Part shown: piece after piece, positions 1 through 7,252 of the stretch
How positions within the stretch are numbered: the stretch's first letter is position 1
How the letters are laid out: each line of letters begins with the position of its first letter
NCBI GenBank assembly: GCA_963578605.1
Contig: CAUZEA010000002.1
Coordinates: 1 to 64,000, forward strand
Length of the DNA stretch: 64,000 nt
Source of the DNA: JAKVCB01 sp963578605
Lineage (GTDB): Bacteria > Planctomycetota > Planctomycetia > Pirellulales > Lacipirellulaceae
Direction of reading: 5' to 3'
Program-made: the position numbers and the translations under genes
Notes under the pieces: generated by a model
Seen by the model: the letters and a program-made list of their open reading frames with translations, nothing else
Told to the model about the DNA's origin: nothing
The model's database searches: none

Positions 1-9
1 GTCAGTCAG

Positions 10-1683
10 CTATTTCCTCACATAGACATAGCACTCGAGTTCTTCGATGCTGGCGGTTCCCTCAGCCTTTGCTGCTGACGGCACGAGGTGAATGGTCAGT
101 TGATTATCGCCAAAGATCAGCGGTTGTTTCCGTCCGGTCGTTTCCCAATTCATGTCGATCACGTACAGATGGAAGGGGTCCAACGGATCGCCCTCGTAGA
201 GACTTTGCCCGTCTTTGTCATACACGCGCGTGATATAACCGGCGGGGACCTGCTTGTCGTTGATCTGGATCTCTAGCTTCTCGTCCTCAGCCAGGCCCAA
301 AGCCTTGAACTGCATCGTGGTTCGCAGCTTGGGGTTGCTGAAATCTTCCGCCATGCGGAAGCGCCAACTTCCCTCCAAAACCGGCTTGGCCCGATCTAGG
401 TAGATATCATTGTTGTGGGAAAAACTGGTGGGCGACTTGTGGGATTTTTTCCAGAGGGAATAAAACAGATAGTGACGGTCACGAGAAGTTATCTCCTCAA
501 GATCGCGGATATCCCGCAACCAACCCAGCGCCGCAGGCCACATGTAGGCGGCATAGGCGGACGAACGATGAGCGTGGCCACGCCTTTCATAAGCGAACTG
601 GTAGTTGTAGGGTGAGACTCCGTCGGCGCCAAATCTGTAGAAGTTCTGTGCCGCAGCGCGATAGTTCGCCAGCGTCATCAGACGATAGTGTTCGTTGGGC
701 CCGTCCATAGAGATTCGATTGTGGATGGCCGGGTAGATCTTGCAGTTCGTGCCCTCGGCCAACTTCACAAAATCTTCGGTCTTCATGTTGGTGTCGGTGT
801 GCATGAAGTCGGAGGGCACGATGTAATCCACCAGACCTTCGTTGATCCAGGTCTCCAGGTCAAAACCCAGGTAATCGCACTCTTCGATGCTTTGCGGCAC
901 CCGAACACCCAGGAGAAGACGGTTGCATCCTCGCCGCCCGGCCGCCGCGTCTAACTGCCTGCGGGTCTTTCTCATGAACTCGGTCAACAAGTGAGCGTTC
1001 TCTTTTCCCTCGCCTGGCTTGAACATGTGGCACCAACGCATGTAGTCGTACTCCAGGCCGTCCACTTCGTATTCGTCGAGCACCTCATCCACGAATGTCA
1101 GCACGAAGCCGCGGACCGGTTCGAAGGCATAGTCCATCGCGTTACCCATCCCCAACTGCCATTCAGGGTGTTCGCGGATGAACTGAGTCGGCGTGAAATC
1201 ATGCCGGTCATTCATGCGAAGGCCGGCGATGAACTGCATGTTATGGTGGTGACAACGGTCCACCAGGATCTTTGGGAAATCGAGACCAATCTCTTCCAGC
1301 CCGCGCGGGATCAGTTCGGCTGGAAATCGTTCTGAACCCTTGGAGGACCGAATAAGATGCTTGAAACCGGCACCGAAAATCACCTGAACGACGGTGTCTA
1401 CCTTCGCAGCCGCATGCTCATCGATGATCTCTTCAAGCAATTTCCTGGCCGCTTCGCCGCTCGGCTCAGATAGGCCTCTGGCCTTCAAGAGGGGAAACCA
1501 GAGATTCTCCTCGTCCCAGTTGATGATGATCCGCCACTCGCGCTCATCGCGAGGACTCACACTCGTCGTTGAAGTCTCTCTTTCGTCAGCTCTCAACGCT
1601 CCCTGGACCGAGACTAAACTTAGAACATGCACTATGCAGCAAGCTGCACACAGGCTGGTCTTTGAAACAACGACTCGCCTCAT
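10..1683 (-). CDS. Exported glycoside hydrolase-like TIM-barrel protein
   Basis: Predicted 557-residue exported protein. I chose the ATG at 1683 because it gives a clean signal peptide (MRRVVVSK..., hydrophobic stretch, then a small-residue cleavage region before ADERE), whereas the longer frame adds 13 residues ahead of it. The body resembles family-10-type/DUF4015-like putative glycosidases: an acidic motif VDGLEYDYMRW around residue 225 follows a strand pattern typical of a barrel, and Trp, Tyr and His are frequent throughout. A beta-rich C-terminal part (WRFRMAEDF..., then ending ELECYVYVRK) probably forms an accessory domain. Substrate and catalytic residues cannot be assigned from sequence alone. 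The last 13 codons are duplicated, slightly diverged, about 1.75 kb away at 1763-1804, so a paralogue once lay next to it. Sure of an exported enzyme-like protein, less so of hydrolase activity. Confidence 0.7.
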   Translation of the reverse strand: MRRVVVSKTSLCAACCIVHVLSLVSVQGALRADERETSTTSVSPRDEREWRIIINWDEENLWFPLLKARGLSEPSGEAARKLLEEIIDEHAAAKVDTVVQVIFGAGFKHLIRSSKGSERFPAELIPRGLEEIGLDFPKILVDRCHHHNMQFIAGLRMNDRHDFTPTQFIREHPEWQLGMGNAMDYAFEPVRGFVLTFVDEVLDEYEVDGLEYDYMRWCHMFKPGEGKENAHLLTEFMRKTRRQLDAAAGRRGCNRLLLGVRVPQSIEECDYLGFDLETWINEGLVDYIVPSDFMHTDTNMKTEDFVKLAEGTNCKIYPAIHNRISMDGPNEHYRLMTLANYRAAAQNFYRFGADGVSPYNYQFAYERRGHAHRSSAYAAYMWPAALGWLRDIRDLEEITSRDRHYLFYSLWKKSHKSPTSFSHNNDIYLDRAKPVLEGSWRFRMAEDFSNPKLRTTMQFKALGLAEDEKLEIQINDKQVPAGYITRVYDKDGQSLYEGDPLDPFHLYVIDMNWETTGRKQPLIFGDNQLTIHLVPSAAKAEGTASIEELECYVYVRK

Positions 1684-1762
1684 GATGGTGGTCTCGTATG
1701 TTAGGGAGTTGCCCCGATCCATGAACCCCTATGTGTAAATGGCCTGTGTTGTCTGGCGCAGG

Positions 1763-1804
1763 CTACTTCCTCACATAAACATAACACTCGAGTTTTTCGA
1801 TGCA
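1763..1804 (-). pseudogene. Duplicated 3' end of the neighbouring hydrolase-like gene
   Basis: About 40 bp here repeat positions 12-51 with only a few substitutions and, on the minus strand, encode the same C-terminus (IEKLECYVYVRK versus IEELECYVYVRK). Nothing upstream in that frame matches the hydrolase. This looks like all that remains of a tandem paralogue, or the edge of a duplication. The rest of the 1684-2090 interval holds an inverted repeat and a 24-bp tandem duplication but no convincing gene. Confidence 0.65.
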
Positions 1805-1909
1805 CCGGCCAGTATGACCCGTCTTGAGTGCGGGGGCAAGTTTTGCTCTCGTGTGGGACTTGCACACAGAAAATTTGACCGCCGCCCGCAAGGTACCCTG
1901 GCTGTCTGC

Positions 1910-1952
1910 ACGGTTCCCACAGCAATCGCAGACGACGTGGTGTGGGAACCGT
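1910..1952. repeat. 12-bp perfect inverted repeat with 19-nt spacer
   Basis: Arms acggttcccaca (1910-1921) and tgtgggaaccgt (1941-1952) are perfectly complementary. There is no T-run on either side, so it is not a classical terminator. It could be an RNA hairpin or the foot of a small mobile element; function unknown. Confidence 0.6.
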
Positions 1953-1968
1953 CGCTTGGATACACTGA

Positions 1969-2016
1969 GAACTGCGGGCAAGGCTGTACAGCGAACTGCG
2001 GGCAAGGCTGTACAGC
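1969..2016. repeat. 24-bp perfect tandem duplication
   Basis: Two identical copies of a 24-bp unit starting gaactgcgggcaagg lie head to tail at 1969-1992 and 1993-2016, just upstream of the acetyltransferase promoter region. It looks like recent replication slippage. Confidence 0.85.
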
Positions 2017-2032
2017 AACGGCTGTGGCTTGT

Positions 2033-2062
2033 TTGTTCCCCAGTCTGTCCTCCAATTATAAT
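2033..2062 (+). promoter_or_regulatory. Putative sigma70-like promoter of the GNAT gene
   Basis: TTGTTC at 2033-2038 and a perfect TATAAT at 2057-2062 are separated by 18 nt. The predicted transcript start near 2069 favours the ATG at 2091 over the in-frame ATG at 2061. Confidence 0.45.
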
Positions 2063-2090
2063 GGGGACTAGCTTAGTAATTGTCGAGAAG

Positions 2091-2612
2091 ATGCGCACCA
2101 TGGCCGAATACCTTCCGGATAGCAGCGTGGATGATGCGTTGGATGAGGAGATCCGGGGATTGCTGACCACCTGCTTTACCAAGCCTAAAGACGTGGTGTT
2201 CAAGGAACAGCGCTATTTCTTTGAGCCCTACTCCCATCGATGGGTCATCCGCGCCGGACAGGGTAACATGGTTGCCCATACGGGAGTGCACGAGAAGGAG
2301 ATTGAGTCCGAAGGCACGACCTATCGCATTGGCGGTTTGGCGGAGGTATGTGTGCACCCCGATTACCGTGGCAAGGGCTATGTCAGGGACATGCTCCAGT
2401 GTATCCACGAATGGCTGCAACACCATGACTTCCCCTTCGCCATGCTGTTCGGTGATCCCGCGGTATACGTCTCCAGCGGCTACGCCTCGATCGACAACCT
2501 GGTTCACGGTGGAGGCCAGGAGGGTTGGCAAAAGACTCCGGGGATGATGAAGGAATTATCGGGTACTCCCTGGCCAACCGGCGAGGTCCATTTGCCCGGG
2601 TCGTTGTTTTAA
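2091..2612 (+). CDS. GNAT family N-acetyltransferase
   Basis: About 173 residues. The central motif LAEVCVHPDYRGKGY followed by VRDMLQCIHEWL is the acetyl-CoA-binding V/I-x-x-x-x-R-G-x-G-x segment of the GNAT fold (motif A), and FAMLFGDPAVYVSSGY matches the later strand/helix region seen in this subgroup. Substrate unknown. The start is uncertain: ATG 2091 is preferred because a TATAAT box at 2057-2062 would place transcription start downstream of ATG 2061; ATG 2100 is a further alternative. The open frame extends upstream to 1824, but that part is made of repeats and looks non-coding. A 10-bp hairpin follows the stop codon. Confidence 0.8.
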   Translation: MRTMAEYLPDSSVDDALDEEIRGLLTTCFTKPKDVVFKEQRYFFEPYSHRWVIRAGQGNMVAHTGVHEKEIESEGTTYRIGGLAEVCVHPDYRGKGYVRDMLQCIHEWLQHHDFPFAMLFGDPAVYVSSGYASIDNLVHGGGQEGWQKTPGMMKELSGTPWPTGEVHLPGSLF

Positions 2613-2616
2613 CATA

Positions 2617-2651
2617 ATCTTTGTCCTGCTTGTCCACCTTTGGACAAAGAT
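2617..2651 (+). terminator. Hairpin after the GNAT gene
   Basis: ATCTTTGTCC (2617-2626) pairs with GGACAAAGAT (2642-2651) across a 15-nt spacer, five bases after the stop codon. No T-tract follows, so termination is a guess from position. It leads into purine-rich degenerate GATCAGGATGAGGATCAAG sequence that looks like slippage. Confidence 0.4.
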
Positions 2652-2801
2652 CAGGATGAGGATCAAGACAAAGACGTGAAGACACCTACAAGGTTCCTTC
2701 AAGGTAGGGAACGTTGGTTGGCACCAGGATCCAACGCAGACCACTATGCCAAGCCTCAAACCGAAAGCCGAAGGTTTCCGCCGCCGTACAAGCCGGCAAC
2801 G

Positions 2802-2888
2802 ATGCGCAGCGCCAAGGTAACCTGCTGTCGTGATCCTGAAGGGGTGATCGTCGAATTGGTACCGATCCTTAAAGAGGGAAGGCTCTGA
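2802..2888 (+). pseudogene. C-terminal remnant of a VOC/glyoxalase-family protein
   Basis: The frame ending at 2888 contains KVTCCRDPEGVIVEL, the hallmark last strand of vicinal-oxygen-chelate proteins (glyoxalase/bleomycin-resistance fold), where the Glu of VEL is normally a metal ligand. The preceding codons (2640-2800) show no VOC similarity and are partly low-complexity, so the first three quarters of the gene are missing. A stump of a once complete gene of about 130-150 codons. Confidence 0.6.
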
Positions 2889-2896
2889 TAATTGAG

Positions 2897-3604
2897 TTAA
2901 CCCAGCAGGCCGGCCATGCGGACTTTCCCCGCGCGGGGAACAAACCTGAACGCCTCGGCATACGTGCAGCCTGCCTGCAGACCGCGGGTTCTTGCCCGGA
3001 TCCGTTCCAGGTCGATCATGTCATCCTCACTCGATCCCTTCGGAGGCAACTGGGAGGCATGACAGGCCAGGGCTTTCTCTTTCATTTCCATGCAATCCGA
3101 AACATCCACGTAAACATCCGGTTCAAAAGACACTAACCAGGCATCGCAATAATACAAACCGGGATTCTTCCTAATAGGTGCCTCCCCGCCGTCGTAAGCG
3201 GTATTTCCACAGAGGTATACGGCATTCAGCACACAACGGCTCACCTGCATATGATCGTTATGATAATCATGCGGCGGGTGGGTAATGATGACATCGGGTT
3301 CATGTTTCCGAATTTCAACCACCACTGCCCGGGTCGTATCTTCCGATTCGCGAAAGCAACCTTCATCAAAGCCAAGAAACACGGCGTCCATACCAAGCAG
3401 TTCCGCGGCAGCCAACGATTCCTGGTTGCGAATCTTTACATTCTCATCCGAGACCCCATCCTGCGAATATCGCCCATTGGTCACCACCACGGAAATAACA
3501 CGCCAACCGGCCCCGGCGTGTTTCTGAATAGTACCGGCGTTAAGCTCGTTGTCGTCGTGGTGGGCGCCAACCAGCATCAGGGTTTTGAGATTACCAGCAG
3601 TCAT
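2897..3604 (-). CDS. PIG-L / LmbE family deacetylase
   Basis: Zinc-dependent N-acetylglucosaminyl-type deacetylase family, about 235 residues, the usual length. The N-terminal metal motif AHHDDNELN fits the family A-H-P/H-D-D-E signature, and HPPHDYHNDHMQV is the second motif, with His-x-x-His supplying the remaining ligand. The protein is probably cytoplasmic, as no signal peptide is seen. The ATG at 3604 is chosen; a TTG at 3619 adds five residues and lies too close to the GAGG at 3620-3626 to be convincing. It lies downstream of a decayed creatininase and a broken sialidase on the same strand, suggesting that all three belonged to one amide/sugar-processing operon. Substrate not deducible. 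Confidence 0.85.
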   Translation of the reverse strand: MTAGNLKTLMLVGAHHDDNELNAGTIQKHAGAGWRVISVVVTNGRYSQDGVSDENVKIRNQESLAAAELLGMDAVFLGFDEGCFRESEDTTRAVVVEIRKHEPDVIITHPPHDYHNDHMQVSRCVLNAVYLCGNTAYDGGEAPIRKNPGLYYCDAWLVSFEPDVYVDVSDCMEMKEKALACHASQLPPKGSSEDDMIDLERIRARTRGLQAGCTYAEAFRFVPRAGKVRMAGLLG

Positions 3605-3624
3605 GACCCGGGTTACCAATTACC

Positions 3625-3900
3625 TCACTTAGGTCCAAGCGGCTTCAGTTCCGGCCAGGAGGCGAATTCCTTGATGAACTTCACGATCTCCGCAGCGACC
3701 ATGTATTCCCCTTTTTCCTGCATTTACGCGGATCGGTTCCCCATGGATCCGGAAGCCGTGACCCGATGATACTTTCGATAAACATCTACCTTGCCGCCGT
3801 AGTCAGTCCTACCAACCTTCAAATCACCATCGATCTCCCACGGGTCTGGGCACGATGTCGCCTGTTTCCAGTCTGAGCTCGCTGATCGCGATCCGAGAGC
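3625..3900 (-). pseudogene. Creatininase-family C-terminal remnant with internal stop
   Basis: Read leftward from 3900, the frame gives an uninterrupted stretch containing DWKQATSCPDPWEIDG, VGRTDYGGKVDVYRKYHRVT and ASGSMGNRSA, then a TAA, then EKGEYMVAAEIVKFIKEFAS and the stop at 3625. This matches my memory of the C-terminal third of creatininase-family amidohydrolases, where the GSMG/GDP segment runs into ATAEKGE without a break. There is no start region: the sequence abuts the 3' end of the sialidase at 3901. So the gene is both truncated at its 5' end and interrupted. The family call rests on motif recall, without an alignment. Confidence 0.55.
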
Positions 3901-5190
3901 CTACTTCTTGGCGGGCATACTAGTGCCCTTCTTATAGAAAAATTCGATGGGCAGGACAATCATGGCCGGTCTCGTTTCGTTACCCTCGAGCGGCCGATTG
4001 CGGACTTCGTAATAGCTGATAATCACGCGACCTTTCGAGATGATAACTGCTGGATATATTGCCCAGCAATGGCTAGCCGGCAATCGAGGCGAGAAACGGG
4101 CGGATCGATAATACCGGACTGGAGAGGGCTCCACGTAGCTTCGGTCATCTTCGTCGATACAGACGATGTTTTTGTGCATCTTCCAACTGGCGCCGCCGTT
4201 CTGACTGATGGCCGCCGAAAGCCGGTGCCGCTGCAGGCCCCTCTGGATCTCATCCCCGGAAGCCTGGTTCCAGACCACTAGCAGATCGTCGCTCCCGGGG
4301 ATACGCTTTAGGGCCGCCGGGGCCCTTGATGCTGACAGAGTTGACGGTCGCGGCAAGGTCCAATTCGTGCCGTCATCGGACGACCACGACTGGAACAGCC
4401 GGCCAAGCGGCGTTCGATAAAGCATCAGCAGATGTTCGGGCGCATACTCTACGGCCACAGGCTCCTCGGCGGAGAAGTTGCCGCCGGCTTCGTAGTCGAG
4501 AGTGACCATCATTTCGCCATTGGCGTTGCGATGCCAGGTTTGCCCCTCGTCATCCGAATAGTACACCCAACTCAACTCCGGGACTGGTTCAAAGTCGTGG
4601 CTGCCGACTCTCATCCACTCGTCGCCTTTAAGAGCCAGGTTTACGAAATGCTTTTGCTCGGGGACCATCTCACGTCGGCCTATTTGTCGATATACCGGCA
4701 CCACAATTCGACCGCTGCTGGTGACGATAGCCGAGTCGTGCTGCCTTCCCGTATGAACGTGGGGCTCGGACATCTGAACCGGCTGGGACCAGGTTTTTCC
4801 CTCATCGTCGCTACGCGAGAATGTGATTTTGCGATCTCGGTCATCGATTACACCGATTGCCCCAGATTTCAATCGCAGCAGGTCTCCATAGCGTCGGGAA
4901 CCTCCATCTATCCAGTTCTCCCCGCCGTCTGTGGTAAATAATCACTGCCCGTCCGTTGCACGCACCACTCGGCCGTCCTTGAGTTCCAGGAAGTTCCCTC
5001 CCAGGCCGCCTACGTGATGGCGAGCAATCGTCTCGGCAGGAAAGACCGGGACCTGAGCGGCGGCGAGGTTCGCCATCACCGCGAGCAGGAAGGGGGTCAC
5101 CAGGACGCTGGACAGCAAAATTGGCCTGTTTTTTTCCGGTGATCTTCTGCTTTCGCTAAAGCTGACGATCTCTTTTTTCGCAGTTTTCAT
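3901..5190 (-). pseudogene. Sialidase/BNR-repeat exo-glycosidase interrupted by one in-frame TGA
   Basis: From the ATG at 5190 (AAGGA just upstream) the frame encodes a secreted protein with a hydrophobic signal segment (LSSVLVTPFLLAVMANLAAA), runs 82 codons to TGA at 4942-4944, and continues in the same frame for about 346 codons to TAG at 3901. Both parts belong together: GGLGGNFLELKDGRVV and LFTTDGGENWIDGG before and after the stop, then Asp-box (S-x-D-x-G-x-x-W) motifs such as SRSDDEGKTWSQP, YSDDEGQTWHRN and SQNGGASWK, typical of BNR/sialidase propellers. One nonsense change (for example TGG to TGA) explains the break. A downstream restart without signal peptide would give a cytosolic fragment. 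The gene overlaps the end of the pentapeptide gene by 35 bp. Confidence 0.75.
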
Positions 5191-5612
5191 TGTTGTTCCT
5201 TCGATTTACTCCGTTTAGGTTTGCATTGGTTAGATTTGCGCCAATCAGCTTCACGTTACCCAAGTAGGAATCTGTGAAGTCCGCATCACTTAGATCAGCA
5301 TTCGTAAAATTCGCCTCTCCAAGGCTTGTGACAGCTAAATGTGCACCGTTGAGCTTCGCATTTTGCAGGTCTGCGTCCGGAAAATATGCTCCATCAAGGT
5401 TAGCGCCCTCCAGCATCGCGTTTGGCCCAAGATCCGCTCCCTGGTAAAGTTGGTCACCACTGCCGGCAGCCCCTTTTTGAATCGGATCAACGATTGACCA
5501 ATTGCCGAAAAAAATCCACAGCCTCATACGAGGCACCACCCACGGAAGATGTTGCCATGGCAGCGAGGAGAAACAAGTAGACTTGTACGGCGTCCAAGAA
5601 CCTAGTAGACAT
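5156..5612 (-). pseudogene. Secreted pentapeptide-repeat protein, frameshifted at a T7 run
   Basis: The ATG at 5612 follows a GGGGG Shine-Dalgarno-like run and starts a signal peptide (FLDAVQVYLFLLAAMA) leading to ASYEAVDFF, after which that frame stops within a few codons. The overlapping frame continues FGNWSIVDPIQKG and then about ten A(N/D)LxG-type pentapeptide units. The switch falls exactly on seven T residues (minus strand; 5508-5514 on plus): six T would join the two frames. So this is a one-base insertion, an assembly error or a slippage site. Pentapeptide repeats form a right-handed quadrilateral beta-helix; the role here is unknown. The end overlaps the start of the broken sialidase. 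Confidence 0.7.
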
Positions 5613-6249
5613 CAGACCCCCTTTTGCAGAACTGCGTGAACCTGCATTGTAGCCCTGGCTGAGGGGGAATTCAAATGAAATCGAGATGCAACTTCCACGG
5701 GCACCACAAGTGCCCGTGTGGCATTTTGCCCGCGCCCCCCATAAGGGTCGCGAGGTACCTAGGATGCCTACAAAAAAGGGATGCCTGCAAAAAAGTGCGC
5801 CAAACTTCTGGCCCATTTGGAAGAAGGACGCCTTGGTTGCGTAGTCGGTTATGCGGCTAGGGACGCAACCAGATACTTTTGGAATTCGATGAATGTCTTG
5901 GTGATCACATCACCACTGCCCTTCAGAATCTCGTCCGGACTTGAACCGCGAGGCGACGGTTCCTAGCATTGGATTGTCCTGATTGCAGGCCTGATTGCAG
6001 GCCAGACAGTCACTCCTTGTTGAATTGCCTGATCTGGTAAATCTTTCACTTCATGATGATGGACCGTCGTTTGCGCCAGAATCTACCACTGGGGTGGTGA
6101 AGTGTCGACGGTCGTTCCACATCTCCGAGCCGGTGCCCTGCCATATCGGGCTACAGGTACTTGCAGACTCTCTGGCTCGGGTGGTGTCTCGTTCAGGGGA
6201 AGTGGCGTGATTTCTACCGACCCGATTCCGTGGGAGTGGTGGTATTGAC
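5613..6249. other. Gene-free stretch with hairpin and small repeats
   Basis: No convincing gene. It contains a 9-bp hairpin at 5696-5718, an imperfect repeat (ggatgcctacaaaaaa / ggatgcctgcaaaaaa) near 5762-5797, and a perfect 12-bp tandem repeat (ctgattgcaggc) at 5979-6002. A minus-strand frame of about 37 codons ending near 5855 (containing KGSGDVITKTFIEFQKY) may be the tail of a deleted gene, but I do not recognise it. Confidence 0.5.
5696..5718. repeat. 9-bp perfect hairpin
   Basis: CACGGGCAC (5696-5704) and GTGCCCGTG (5710-5718) flank a 5-nt loop; a weak T-rich tail (gcatttt) follows on the plus strand. It lies about 85 nt upstream of the pentapeptide gene start and could be a terminator relic or operator. 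Confidence 0.5.
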
Positions 6250-6774
6250 ATGAAGCGTGACGACAACGTCATTGCCGAGACACCGAGGCTGATTATTCGC
6301 AAGTTTCTCGAGACGGACCTGGACAACCTTGCGCGCCTCTTTGGTAATCCACAGGTCATGCAATTTATGGGAGATGAGGTCTTTTCACGCGAGCAATCAG
6401 AACAGGAGCTGGTCAAGTACCTTCGCCAGTACCAGGAGCGCGGCTGGGGATTGCAGGCGGCGGTTACCAGAAGCACCGACGACTTTGTCGGACGTTGTGG
6501 TCTGATGCAGTGGGAGCTTCCTGCCATCCAGGGCATCGAGGTGTCCTACGCCCTGCTATCGGAATTCTGGGACAAGGGCTTGGCAACCGAGGCGGCCAGT
6601 GCAGTACGGGATTATGCGTTTGATTCTCTTGAAATCAACAAGCTTATTTCGCTGGTCGACACGGGGAATGATAGATCCATAAAGGTGGCGCAGAAGGTCC
6701 ATGATTCCCTGGAGAAGGAGATCATTTTTTTTGGTCAAGAGACTCTCGTCTATTCGACGATATCCCAAGGATAA
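6250..6774 (+). CDS. GNAT acetyltransferase, RimJ/RimL-like
   Basis: 174 residues, normal length for RimJ/RimL-type acetyltransferases. The opening AETPRLIIRKFLETDLDNLA is the classic start of this subgroup, GIEVSYALLSEFWDKGLATEAA carries the acetyl-CoA-binding segment (the usual G-x-G is DKGLA), and the tail VDTGNDRSIKVAQKV corresponds to the conserved N-x-x-S-x-x-V-x-E/Q-K region. The expected Gly-Met/Leu after QKV is replaced by HDS, so the fold's last helix may be slightly damaged. The stop codon directly abuts, in the same frame, the decayed recombinase C-terminus that follows, which may reflect a deletion junction. Substrate unknown. Confidence 0.8.
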   Translation: MKRDDNVIAETPRLIIRKFLETDLDNLARLFGNPQVMQFMGDEVFSREQSEQELVKYLRQYQERGWGLQAAVTRSTDDFVGRCGLMQWELPAIQGIEVSYALLSEFWDKGLATEAASAVRDYAFDSLEINKLISLVDTGNDRSIKVAQKVHDSLEKEIIFFGQETLVYSTISQG

Positions 6775-6900
6775 GACCGCCAGGAGCCTGCACAATTCCC
6801 GCTACACGTCGTCTGCGACTGGCTTGGCAACACCGCGCCGGTCGCCCAAAAGCACTATCTCCAGGTGACTGAGCAACACTTTGCCGAGGCCATTGGGGGC

Positions 6901-6953
6901 GGCGCAAAATCAGGCGCACTTTCGGCTAAAAGGGGGGCGCAAAATCAGGCGCA
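6901..6953. repeat. 18-bp direct repeat inside the recombinase tail
   Basis: ggcgcaaaatcaggcgca occurs at 6901-6918 and 6936-6953, a 35-bp period. It encodes related Ala/Gln-rich peptides of the recombinase C-terminus in two frames, so it probably arose by local duplication. Confidence 0.8.
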
Positions 6954-6995
6954 GCACTCGGCGGCATCCTCTCGCAACCACCCGCTAAAAACAAA

Positions 6996-7022
6996 AACAG
7001 CCCGGAAAAACCGGGCTGTTTT
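6996..7022. terminator. Rho-independent-type terminator next to tRNA-Glu
   Basis: A perfect 10-bp stem aacagcccgg / ccgggctgtt with an A5 loop, flanked by A-rich sequence on the left and T on the right, about 45 nt past the tRNA 3' end. It would act on minus-strand transcripts from the tRNA (T-run of aaaaacaaaa complement) and perhaps also on the plus strand. Confidence 0.75.
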
Positions 7023-7066
7023 GCCAATCGGTGCGATCTGCAGCGAGTTGCTGCAAACACACCTAG

Positions 7067-7139
7067 TACCCCGTAGGGGAGTCGAACCCCTGTCTCCGCC
7101 GTGAGAGGGCGGTGTCCTGGGCCACTAGACGAACGGGGC
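7067..7139 (-). tRNA. tRNA-Glu (anticodon CTC)
   Basis: The minus strand folds as a full cloverleaf of 73 nt: acceptor GCCCCGT with ACGGGGT (first pair G-U) and discriminator A; anticodon stem CCGCC/GGCGG with loop CTCTCAC, so anticodon CTC; T-arm AGGGG-TTCGACT-CCCCT. The 3' CCA is not encoded. A promoter-like TTGCCA-N17-GATACT lies 49 nt upstream, and a strong hairpin terminator lies downstream. A recombinase remnant abuts its 3' end, so this tRNA end is a likely past integration site. Confidence 0.95.
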
Positions 7140-7187
7140 GTCGCGGCTGCCAGAGGTAACCTCCGACAGCAAAAGTGCAAGAGATTG

Positions 7188-7216
7188 AGTATCTAAAACA
7201 CCACGCAATTTGGCAA
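7188..7216 (-). promoter_or_regulatory. Putative promoter of tRNA-Glu
   Basis: On the minus strand TTGCCA (7211-7216) and GATACT (7188-7193) are separated by exactly 17 nt, ending 49 nt before the mature tRNA 5' end. Confidence 0.5.
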
Positions 7217-7252
7217 GGGCCCGCAGCGTATTGCCCAAAAGGCACCATTCCC

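Larger units (their letters stand above)
6775..7066 (+). pseudogene. C-terminal remnant of a tyrosine recombinase (integrase)
   Basis: Directly after the GNAT stop and in the same frame, the translation reads FPLHVVCDWLGNT then APVAQKHYLQVTEQHFAEAI. This is the end of the catalytic domain of planctomycete-type tyrosine recombinases: the H-x-x-x-x-W/LG-N segment supplies the last catalytic His/Trp position and the Tyr of KHYLQVT is the nucleophile. The Ala/Gln-rich tail (GAKSGALSAKRGAQNQAQH) is also typical of these proteins. The Arg-containing boxes and the N-terminal DNA-binding domain are absent. The frame stays open into the tRNA-Glu gene at 7067, where coding is surely spurious. This is an integrase stump beside a tRNA gene, the usual attachment-site arrangement. 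Confidence 0.7.

Noticed and set aside
1824..2090. Upstream extension of the first GNAT gene
   Set aside because: It reads through an inverted repeat and a tandem repeat and would place the start upstream of a good TATAAT box.
4942..4944. TGA in the sialidase as selenocysteine
   Set aside because: No SECIS-like hairpin is evident after it, the position is not catalytic in sialidases, and the surrounding region shows other decay.
7067..7104. Extension of the recombinase frame into the tRNA (PRRGVEPLSPP)
   Set aside because: This is the chance translation of a tRNA T-arm, often seen as a spurious protein end.
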